The translations under genes were made by a program, and so were the position numbers. A stretch of DNA of 64,000 bases from JAVJUV01 sp047314965 (lineage in GTDB: Bacteria; Pseudomonadota; Alphaproteobacteria; Rhodobacterales; Rhodobacteraceae), in the NCBI RefSeq assembly GCF_047314965.1, contig NZ_JBLBVK010000042.1, forward strand, positions 1 through 64,000, written 5' to 3'. The notes below the pieces were generated by a model. The model searched no databases and had not been told where the DNA came from. It saw only the letters and a list, made by a program, of their open reading frames with translations. Below are positions 8,720 to 14,671 of this stretch, piece by piece (the stretch's first letter is position 1; the number at the start of each line of letters is the position of its first letter).

Positions 8720-8748
8720 ATTTCTCTGACTGATTTCGAGACTTTTGT

Positions 8749-8782
8749 GGTTAACGTAAAAAGTTAATTTTACTCGTTAACC
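8749..8782. repeat. AT-rich imperfect palindrome with phased TTAA
   Basis: The arms GGTTAACG (8749-8756) and CGTTAACC (8775-8782) are perfect inverted repeats, and the inner GTAAAA (8756-8761)/TTTTAC (8768-8773) extends the symmetry around a central AGTTAA. TTAA tetramers occur every 13 bp (8751, 8764, 8777). It lies just upstream of a consensus CtrA box and of the beta-barrel gene at 8865, so an additional regulator site or an upstream promoter element is plausible. Confidence 0.5.
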
Positions 8783-8793
8783 ATATGTTTATA

Positions 8794-8809
8794 TTAATCT
8801 TCCATTAAC
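8794..8809 (+). promoter_or_regulatory. Consensus CtrA binding box
   Basis: TTAA (8794-8797), seven bases, TTAAC (8805-8809): an exact match to the alphaproteobacterial CtrA full-site consensus TTAA-N7-TTAAC. It sits 55 bp before the ATG of the gene at 8865 in an AT-rich intergenic region, the usual place for CtrA activation. The consensus is established in Caulobacter; its use here is inferred. ctrA itself is encoded at 18991-19710. Confidence 0.65.
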
Positions 8810-8864
8810 AGCCGCCCTCTGCCACAACTCTCTCTGCCGGGTGGGTAGACGAGAGGGTAAAGCG

Positions 8865-9620
8865 ATGAAGGCTCAAGCTGTTATTGCGTGTGTTGCGATT
8901 TTTCTGGGTTCCCCCGTGTTTGCGCAAAGCAGTCTGGGCATCACCGGCGCTACCCTGGAAGCGGGCTCGACCGAGGACGAAAATGGAAGGCAGAATGCCG
9001 GCTTCGCTTCCTCGGTCGATGTTCGGATCACCGAGGTGCATGGGCTCCAGGGCGATCTGGGCTTCTACGAAACCGCGACCGGCACGATCGGCCAGTTGAC
9101 TGGCCACCTCTACATGGCTCCGCGTCCAGGACAAAAATACGGGCTCTTTCTGTCTCTGTCCGATGCCGACGGACGCTCCATGGCATGGGTTAGCGCGGGC
9201 GCCGAGGGGATGCTTTCACTTGGCGAGACGACCACTGTGGAAGGACGGCTGGGGCTGGGAGCTGCTGATGGAAATTCAATGGATTACATATTCGGGGGCC
9301 TTTCGCTTGTCCATTCATTGACTCCAAGTCTGGAAATCGAGGCGGCCCTGGATGTGGCCGACTTTGACGAGGCCGGTTTTCGGGCCACATCTGTCGAAAC
9401 CGCTCTCACAATGCGCTACAGTCCGGAGGGAGCGCCCTGGGGCCTCTATGCCAGTGCAACGCACTCGGATCTGGTTGGCCGTGACGGCGCCCCTGCTGCA
9501 ACACGCATCGGACTGGGGATCACCTTCAACTTCGGCGCGTCTGGCGGAACGGATCCTTCAACCCGCATGTTCAGAAAAGCCGATCCGTTCGGTCCCCTTG
9601 TCCGCCGCGGGCTCTGGTAA
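8865..9620 (+). CDS. Probable outer-membrane beta-barrel protein
   Basis: 251 residues. A signal peptide (residues 1-20, ending SPVFAQ) precedes a sequence rich in alternating polar/hydrophobic strands with many glycines and aromatic residues (for example GQKYGLFLSLSDADG, YIFGGLSLVHSL, RIGLGITFNFG), as in small outer-membrane barrels. ATG 8865 follows GAGAGGGTAAAGC; a longer frame from 8841 would hide the signal peptide. Unusually for a barrel, the protein does not end in a terminal Phe strand but continues with a polar tail ending in RRGLW. A consensus CtrA box lies 55 bp upstream and a strong terminator directly downstream, so it is a single-gene unit. No named family is recognised. Confidence 0.65.
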   Translation: MKAQAVIACVAIFLGSPVFAQSSLGITGATLEAGSTEDENGRQNAGFASSVDVRITEVHGLQGDLGFYETATGTIGQLTGHLYMAPRPGQKYGLFLSLSDADGRSMAWVSAGAEGMLSLGETTTVEGRLGLGAADGNSMDYIFGGLSLVHSLTPSLEIEAALDVADFDEAGFRATSVETALTMRYSPEGAPWGLYASATHSDLVGRDGAPAATRIGLGITFNFGASGGTDPSTRMFRKADPFGPLVRRGLW

Positions 9621-9644
9621 GTTTCCAAATCAAAGGCGTTCTGT

Positions 9645-9684
9645 CGGGTTCGGATGGCATCGCCATTCGAACCCGCCGCTTTTC
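9645..9684 (+). terminator. Intrinsic terminator after the barrel gene
   Basis: A 14-bp stem pairs 9645-9658 (CGGGTTCGGATGGC) with 9662-9675 (one G-U pair), loop ATC, followed by CCGCTTTTCT. It begins 25 bp after the stop codon and marks the end of the transcript from 8865. Confidence 0.85.
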
Positions 9685-9828
9685 TGACCCATTTCACGCA
9701 AGGAAATTCCGCTTCAGCGCCCAACAAACGCCACTCTATCAGCAAAAATAGACCGAAGCCTCCGTCCACGGACGCTGTGTTTCTATTTCGTGTTCATGTT
9801 TTCTGCTGAATTGACGAAAGGATAACCA

Positions 9829-10404
9829 ATGCGGGAGGCTGAGAAGTCATTCTTTGTCCGCTTGTCTGCACACGGCGTCGCACGCCTTCTGATCACGTCC
9901 TATTTCATGGCGCTGGGTTTCGGCCTGATTGACGGCGCAGATGTCGGCGTGCTCTTCATGCCCTTCGTAGAGCAACCGGTTGCCGGTCTCCTGGCCGGAG
10001 TGCTGGTGGTGGCCCTTTCTTCCATGGTTCTCTTCGGAATTTATCGGCTGCCGGCAACACTCGTTTTGGCGCTTGCGATCTTCTGGGCAAGCTACCTGAC
10101 AATGGTGGTACAGACCGGGCACGCGGATGTAGGCGGTTTCTGGCGGGACCTCGCCCTGATCGCGGGCCTTCTTCTGACAAGGGGGGAAGACACGTCTTCC
10201 CTGACAATTGCTCCCTTCGGCTTTCTTTCCACTGCCTCCGGAACGGAAAGGCGCAGCGAGCATGTCGTGAAAGTGCACAAGCCACGGGAAAACCTCCCAG
10301 AGGAAACCGGGTCGCATGTTCAGAACACGGCGCGGCCTGGCCACACCCGTCGCGTGCGCTCTGAAATCTACCGGCAGGACTTCGAGGTCGTTCGCGTGTC
10401 CTGA
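9829..10404 (+). CDS. Inner membrane protein of unknown function
   Basis: 191 residues. About four hydrophobic segments lie in residues 16-120, with a soluble, charged C-terminal tail of about 70 residues. The size and the order of the helices are reminiscent of DoxX-like small quinone-interacting membrane proteins, but no diagnostic motif is present, so I leave it unnamed. ATG 9829 follows GAAAGGATAACC. The terminator upstream separates it from the barrel gene; trmFO starts 38 bp after its stop and could be read from the same transcript. Confidence 0.6.
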   Translation: MREAEKSFFVRLSAHGVARLLITSYFMALGFGLIDGADVGVLFMPFVEQPVAGLLAGVLVVALSSMVLFGIYRLPATLVLALAIFWASYLTMVVQTGHADVGGFWRDLALIAGLLLTRGEDTSSLTIAPFGFLSTASGTERRSEHVVKVHKPRENLPEETGSHVQNTARPGHTRRVRSEIYRQDFEVVRVS

Positions 10405-10442
10405 CCCTTTTCAAAACCTGACGCGGGCGATACATCGCCCTC

Positions 10443-11801
10443 ATGTCGGATAAACTTCACATCATTGGCGGTGGTCTCGCGGGCTCCGAAGCTGCGTGGC
10501 AGGCTGCCAGTCTTGGTATCAAAGTCGTCATCCACGAGATGCGGCCTGATGTAGAGACCTTCGCCCACAAGACCGGCAACCTTGCCGAGATGGTCTGCTC
10601 CAATTCGTTCCGCTCTGACGACGATGAGCAGAATGCGGTCGGCCTCCTTCATTGGGAAATGCGACAGGCGGGCGGGTTGATCATGGAGATGGGCGACCGT
10701 CATCGGCTTCCCGCGGGTGGGGCCTTGGCGGTCGACCGTGATGCCTTCTCCGAGGCCGTAACCGAACGCCTGCGTTCTCATCCGAATGTATCCGTCGAGG
10801 CCGGTGAAATCACTCGTTTGCCCGACGATGGCCACTGGATCATTGCTACCGGTCCTCTGACCTCGGGAGCGCTGGCCGAAGCCGTGCGCGCCGAAACCGG
10901 TGAAGATGCCCTCGCCTTCTTCGATGCCATCGCACCGATCGTCTATGCCGACACGATTGACATGTCGGTGGCGTGGGAACAGTCGCGCTACGACAAGGGC
11001 GAAACCGAGGAAGAGCAGAAGGCCTACATCAACTGCCCGATGACTAAACCCGAGTACGAGGCCTTCATCGACGCGCTTTTGGCTGCCGACAAGGCCGAGT
11101 TCCACGAAGGTGAAACGGCGGGGTATTTCGATGGCTGCCTGCCGATCGAGGTGATGGCCGAGCGCGGGCGTGAAACCTTGCGCCACGGACCGATGAAGCC
11201 CGTGGGCCTCACAAACCCCCACGACCCCCAGACCAAGGCCTATGCCGTTGTCCAGCTTCGTCGCGACAACAAGCTTGGCACGCTCTACAACATCGTCGGT
11301 TTCCAGACGAAGATGAAATATGGTGCTCAGACCGAGGTCTTCCGCATGATCCCGGGGCTTTCCGATGCGAAGTTCGCGCGCCTTGGCGGCATTCACCGCA
11401 ACACGTTCCTCAATAGCCCTCGCTTTCTGGATCGCCAGATGCGCCTCCGGACCAAACCGAACATACGTTTTGCCGGACAGATCACCGGTGTCGAAGGCTA
11501 TGTGGAATCTGCGGCAATGGGGCTGTTGGCGGGCCGACTGGCCGCGGCGGAGATACAAGACCGCATCCTTCCCGAAGTGCCGCCGACAACGGCGACAGGG
11601 GCGCTTGTCACCCACATCACCGGAGGTGCGGACGCCAAGACGTTCCAGCCCATGAACGTCAACTTCGGCCTGTTCCCTCCTGTAGACGCAAAGGGCGGCC
11701 GTCGCGGCCGCCGTGACCGCTACAAGGCCTATACCGACAGGGCCAAGGCCGACTGGAGCGGTTGGCTGGTGGCGCAAGGCGACAGTCTTGCCGCAGAGTG
11801 A
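10443..11801 (+). CDS. trmFO: Methylenetetrahydrofolate-tRNA-(uracil-5-)-methyltransferase TrmFO
   Basis: 452 residues, the usual length. The enzyme methylates U54 in the T-loop of tRNAs using 5,10-methylene-THF as carbon source and FADH2 as reductant. The FAD-binding GGGLAGSEAAWQ is at residues 9-20, followed by the family blocks CSNSFRSDD, ALAVDR and the C-terminal MNVNFGLFPP. Start ATG 10443 has no strong ribosome binding site but matches the family N-terminus (MSDKLHIIGGG). A methyltransferase gene and gluQ, another tRNA modification gene, follow in the same direction. Confidence 0.96.
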   Translation: MSDKLHIIGGGLAGSEAAWQAASLGIKVVIHEMRPDVETFAHKTGNLAEMVCSNSFRSDDDEQNAVGLLHWEMRQAGGLIMEMGDRHRLPAGGALAVDRDAFSEAVTERLRSHPNVSVEAGEITRLPDDGHWIIATGPLTSGALAEAVRAETGEDALAFFDAIAPIVYADTIDMSVAWEQSRYDKGETEEEQKAYINCPMTKPEYEAFIDALLAADKAEFHEGETAGYFDGCLPIEVMAERGRETLRHGPMKPVGLTNPHDPQTKAYAVVQLRRDNKLGTLYNIVGFQTKMKYGAQTEVFRMIPGLSDAKFARLGGIHRNTFLNSPRFLDRQMRLRTKPNIRFAGQITGVEGYVESAAMGLLAGRLAAAEIQDRILPEVPPTTATGALVTHITGGADAKTFQPMNVNFGLFPPVDAKGGRRGRRDRYKAYTDRAKADWSGWLVAQGDSLAAE

Positions 11802-11837
11802 TGGACGCAGCCAGACCGGTCGCATAGTCTCCGCGCC

Positions 11838-12452
11838 ATGACAGGAGATCCGAAAGACAAGCTTTGGACCCGGCACACCGTCGGAGAAACCAGGCAGATC
11901 TACGCGACCTGGGCCGAGACCTATGACAAGGACGTGGCAGAGTGGGGCTATGCCACACCGGGGCGGGTGGCGATGGCCTTGCGCCGTTCCGGCGCAAACC
12001 CCGACAAACCGGTTCTTGATTTCGGTTGCGGGACCGGCCTGTCGGGACTTGCGTTGAAGGCCACTGGATTTTCCCAGATCGACGGCACCGACATATCGCC
12101 CGAGATGTTGGACAAAGCCCGCGAGCGCGGCATTTACACGCATCTTTGGGAAGGCGAGCCCGGAAATTTGGGACACGTCAAACGCGGCGCGTATCCGATC
12201 ATCGTGGCAACCGGCGTGATCAGCCTCGGCGCCGCCCCCCCCGAGACACTGGACATGCTGGTAGACGTGCTGCCTTCGGGCGGGTTTCTGGCTTTCAGCT
12301 TCAACGACGCCACCCTGGCGGACCGCGGCTATACCGACCGCCTCGACATTGCGGTACTGGCCCCCGATATAGAATTGGTATTCGAGGAAGATGGCCCCCA
12401 TCTTCCCGCCAAGAACATGATGTCCACAGTCTACGTTCTCAAACGCACGTGA
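11838..12452 (+). CDS. Class I SAM-dependent methyltransferase
   Basis: 204 residues. Motif I, VLDFGCGTGLSG (around residues 58-69), and the acidic loop GTDISPEMLDKARERG place it in the Rossmann-fold class I methyltransferases of the small-molecule type (Methyltransf_11/25; 'Williams-Beuren-like' group by the N-terminal YATWAETYD). The substrate cannot be read from the sequence. The stop TGA overlaps the GTG start of gluQ (GTGA), so the two are translationally coupled. Confidence 0.8.
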   Translation: MTGDPKDKLWTRHTVGETRQIYATWAETYDKDVAEWGYATPGRVAMALRRSGANPDKPVLDFGCGTGLSGLALKATGFSQIDGTDISPEMLDKARERGIYTHLWEGEPGNLGHVKRGAYPIIVATGVISLGAAPPETLDMLVDVLPSGGFLAFSFNDATLADRGYTDRLDIAVLAPDIELVFEEDGPHLPAKNMMSTVYVLKRT

Positions 12453-13288
12453 TCTTCCGTACCCGCTTTGCCCCCTCGCCCACGGGCCCGCTTCATATTG
12501 GCCACGCCTACTCGGCGATCCTCGCGCACGACATGGCACGAGCTGCGGACGGCGCGTTTCTGCTTCGGATGGAGGACACGGATCTCGAGAGGTCCAAGCC
12601 CGAATGGGATACTCTGATTCAGGAAGACCTCGCCTGGCTCGGTCTGTCGTGGGACGGCCCGATTCACCGCCAGTCCGAGCATGTCGACAGCTACAACGCG
12701 CGGCTTGATACGCTTGCTGCACGCGGCCTGCTCTACCCGTGTTCCTGCACCCGAAGCGATATCCGCGCGGCCCTTGCGGCGCCCCAGGAGGGCGTTACCC
12801 ACCAGGTCTATCCCGGCACATGCCGGGGCCGTCCGATGTCGGAGCGGACACCAGGCGATGCGATCCGACTTGATCTCTCGCGGGCACTCGACGGCCTGGA
12901 ACCCGCGTCTCTGGTCTTCGAGGAGACAGGTCCGTCGTCACCCGGCACGCACATGCTCCATCCGGAGATCGTTCTTCGCACGATCGGCGACGTTGTCCTT
13001 GGCCGCAAGGGGGATGGAATCGTCGCGTATTTCCTTGCCTCAGCGTTCGACGACGCCGATCAGAAGATCAACCATGTCATTCGCGGCGAGGACCTGTTCG
13101 ACTTCACGCCCGTTCAGGTCATTCTCCAGCATCTCTTCGGCTTGCCCACGCCAATCTACCACCATCACCGACTGATCCGGGACGAGGCAGGCACGCGCCT
13201 GGCCAAGCGGGACGACGCCCGTGCGATCCGCACCTATCGCGACGACGGAGCGACGCCTGCCGATATCCGACGCATGGTCGGCCTCTGA
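12449..13288 (+). CDS. gluQ: Glutamyl-Q tRNA(Asp) synthetase
   Basis: 279 residues, about the length expected for a GluRS catalytic core lacking the anticodon-binding domain. GluQ-RS attaches glutamate to queuosine at position 34 of tRNA-Asp. It has the class I HIGH-type motif (PTGPLHIGH, residues 10-18), the zinc site CSC..Y..C (about residues 97-127) and the KMSKS-like LAKRD near the C-terminus. GTG 12449 overlaps the upstream stop by four bases. The alternative, a full glutamyl-tRNA synthetase, is excluded by length. Confidence 0.93.
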   Translation: MIFRTRFAPSPTGPLHIGHAYSAILAHDMARAADGAFLLRMEDTDLERSKPEWDTLIQEDLAWLGLSWDGPIHRQSEHVDSYNARLDTLAARGLLYPCSCTRSDIRAALAAPQEGVTHQVYPGTCRGRPMSERTPGDAIRLDLSRALDGLEPASLVFEETGPSSPGTHMLHPEIVLRTIGDVVLGRKGDGIVAYFLASAFDDADQKINHVIRGEDLFDFTPVQVILQHLFGLPTPIYHHHRLIRDEAGTRLAKRDDARAIRTYRDDGATPADIRRMVGL

Positions 13289-13319
13289 AATTCTTCCAGG
13301 CGAAAATCGGGCGGGGTCC

Positions 13320-13332
13320 GGGGCGGAGCCCC
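13320..13332. terminator. Weak stem-loop between convergent gluQ and hisI
   Basis: GGGGC-GGA-GCCCC in a GC-rich spacer between two convergent genes. There is no T-tract on either side, so it is at best a Rho-assisted or transcript-end structure. Confidence 0.3.
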
Positions 13333-13357
13333 TGCGGATCGGCGCGCGTCAGCGCGT

Positions 13358-13717
13358 CTATCCCATCGGCGCCAGGAGTTCGACCTCGTCTCCGTCCCGC
13401 ACCGCCGTGTAGAAACAGCTCCTGCGGTTCGTGTGGCAAGCCGGCCCGGTCTGGCGCACGACAAGCAGCAGGCAATCACGGTCGCAATCGACGCGGAAGT
13501 CGACAAGTTCCTGGATATGACCCGAGGTCTCGCCCTTGGTCCAGAATGCCTGGCGCGACCGTGACCAGTAGGTCACCCTGCCCGTCTCCAGCGTCCGCGC
13601 AACGGCCTCTGCATTCATCCATGCCAACATAAGGACCGCGCCGTCATTCTCGTCTTGCGCGATTGCCGGGATCAGGCCCTTTTCATCGAAGCGAAGACTT
13701 GCGGGATCGAAAGCCAT
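13358..13717 (-). CDS. hisI: Phosphoribosyl-AMP cyclohydrolase
   Basis: 119 residues; monofunctional HisI (no fused HisE domain). It opens the adenine ring of PR-AMP, the third step of histidine biosynthesis. Diagnostic features are MLAWMNAEA, YWSRSR, the metal-binding DCDRDCLLL and the zinc cysteines in PACHTNRRSCFY. ATG 13717 has AAAGGA upstream. It is convergent with gluQ and divergent from the IscU-like gene. No other his gene is adjacent except the HisN-type phosphatase far away at 46.4 kb. Confidence 0.95.
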   Translation of the reverse strand: MAFDPASLRFDEKGLIPAIAQDENDGAVLMLAWMNAEAVARTLETGRVTYWSRSRQAFWTKGETSGHIQELVDFRVDCDRDCLLLVVRQTGPACHTNRRSCFYTAVRDGDEVELLAPMG

Positions 13718-13782
13718 GAGCCAATCCTTTCCTTGAGCGGCGGAAGACCCTAGATAATGGGGTGAAGGCGGGAAGGAAAGAC

Positions 13783-14235
13783 ATGGCCGAGACTGATCTC
13801 ATCAAGCTTTATTCGGGACGTATCCTCGAGCTGGCAGCGGACATCCCGCTTACGAACCGGCTGGAGAGTCCCGATGCCACTGTCAAAAAACGCTCGCCGC
13901 TCTGCGGATCGACCGTGACGGTCGACGTTTCACTGAAAGAAGGCCGTATCTCGGATTTTGGCCAGGATGTGAAAGCCTGTGCGCTGGGTCAGGCCTCGGC
14001 GTCGGTCCTCGCCCGGCACGTTATCGGTCGAACGCGGGCCGAAATCGAGACGGCACGCGACCAACTGCGCGCGATGCTGACGGAAAACGGTCCCGTCCCG
14101 GACGCGCCCTTTTCCGATTACGCAGTGCTCGAGCCTGCCCGCGATTTCCGCAACCGCCATGCGTCGATCATGTTGGCACTCGATGCCACGGCGGAGGCCG
14201 TGTCGGACGCCGAAGCGCGCGCGGACTGCGCCTGA
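13783..14235 (+). CDS. IscU/NifU-like iron-sulfur cluster assembly scaffold
   Basis: 150 residues. SPLCGSTVTVDV and DVKACALGQASASV contain the first two conserved scaffold cysteines; the usual third cysteine near the C-terminus is not in its normal context, where RFRNRHASIMLALDA-like sequence occurs, although a Cys is the penultimate residue. This divergent IscU-like form is common in Rhodobacterales and may serve a specialised role. ATG 13783 follows AAGGAAAG; an in-frame upstream start at 13762 is less likely. It is a single gene, divergent from hisI. Confidence 0.75.
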   Translation: MAETDLIKLYSGRILELAADIPLTNRLESPDATVKKRSPLCGSTVTVDVSLKEGRISDFGQDVKACALGQASASVLARHVIGRTRAEIETARDQLRAMLTENGPVPDAPFSDYAVLEPARDFRNRHASIMLALDATAEAVSDAEARADCA

Positions 14236-14251
14236 TCCCCAGAGCTAGCTC

Positions 14252-14289
14252 AAAAAAACCGCCGCGCATCCGGGGACGGATGGCGGCGG
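14252..14289 (-). terminator. Strong intrinsic terminator on the minus strand
   Basis: Read on the minus strand, a 13-bp GC-rich stem with one bulged base pairs 14277-14289 with 14259-14272 and closes a UCCC tetraloop; it is followed directly by seven U residues (14252-14258). This is the best terminator in the window. It can only serve minus-strand transcripts, that is the small ORF at 14421-14540 and the structured RNA between. Confidence 0.9.
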
Positions 14290-14400
14290 AAGTGGCGTAT
14301 CTGGTGTGAAGACCGGTCGAAGGCCTGGGACAAGGCCACACGAGGGACAAGCTCTGGCGCATCGGTTGTGGGACAGGATGCGCGACCGGTAATCCAGACC
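14252..14400 (-). ncRNA. Candidate structured small RNA with repeated UGUCCC motifs
   Basis: The minus strand between the small ORF and the terminator folds by eye into a compact branched structure. An outer 7-bp stem pairs 14384-14390 with 14312-14318. Stacked inside it, GCGCATC/GATGCGC (14377-14383 with 14357-14363) closes a loop containing UGUCCC (14370-14375). A second hairpin (14333-14337 with 14322-14326) has exactly UGUCCC as loop (14327-14332). A third UGUCCC (14344-14349) lies between them, and the terminator loop is UCCC. Repeated exposed UCCC motifs are a known design of regulatory RNAs that bind Shine-Dalgarno regions. The 5' end is unknown; it may be a processed 3'UTR. Confidence 0.5.
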
Positions 14401-14420
14401 GCAGGCAGATCAGGTGAAGA

Positions 14421-14540
14421 TCAAAGCAGGCTCGGCAGCGACAATCCGGTGAAAAAGATCACGACCAGAGCAGCGACGCTGGCAAAATCCTGAGCCAGGG
14501 TTCCGGCGTTACGGGAAAGTGTTTCTCTCAGTTCAGCCAT
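14421..14540 (-). CDS. Small membrane protein (39 aa), possibly SOS-controlled
   Basis: ATG 14540 to TGA 14421 encodes 39 residues: a polar N-terminus (MAELRETLSRN) followed by one hydrophobic helix (SVAALVVIFFTGLSL). AAGGAA lies upstream at workable spacing. A GAAC-N7-GAAC LexA-type box lies about 90 bp upstream, and a structured RNA with a strong terminator follows, so the locus looks like a complete transcription unit. The length and single-helix design recall SOS-induced division inhibitors such as Caulobacter SidA, but no sequence similarity is claimed. It could also be only a leader ORF for the RNA. Confidence 0.5.
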   Translation of the reverse strand: MAELRETLSRNAGTLAQDFASVAALVVIFFTGLSLPSLL

Positions 14541-14628
14541 CTCAATGGGTTCCTTCTTCGTCGGGATCAGGCAGCGGGCGGGCTGCATTTGTTAACGTAG
14601 TGTTCGCAAATGTTCTTCAATCTGTAAA

Positions 14629-14643
14629 GAACTTTTTGAGAAC
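14629..14643 (-). promoter_or_regulatory. LexA-type box GAAC-N7-GAAC
   Basis: GAAC at 14629-14632 and 14640-14643 with exactly seven bases between; on the minus strand this reads GTTC-N7-GTTC, the LexA consensus of alphaproteobacteria. More GTTC/GAAC tetramers flank it at 14602, 14612 and 14650 with six-base spacing. It lies downstream of the recG stop and upstream of the 39-residue ORF, the only minus-strand start it could control. Confidence 0.5.
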
Positions 14644-14671
14644 ATTAGTGAACAAATTGCTCACTCGCTCT

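Noticed and set aside
8751..8780. Further CtrA boxes from TTAA pairs at 8751, 8764 and 8777
   Set aside because: The spacing is nine bases between tetramers, not the seven required; only the pair at 8794-8809 fits the consensus.
10368..12722. 784-codon open frame on the minus strand
   Set aside because: It is antisense to trmFO, the methyltransferase and the start of gluQ, all clear genes; its translation has shadow-frame composition and no domain.
14252..14400. Known housekeeping RNA (SRP RNA, 6S, RNase P or tmRNA)
   Set aside because: Size, stem arrangement and conserved nucleotides do not match any of these; the sequence is left as an unclassified candidate.
14602..14615. Second LexA box from the GTTC pair
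   Set aside because: The spacing is six bases, as also for the GAAC pair at 14640-14653; only 14629-14643 has the N7 spacing.
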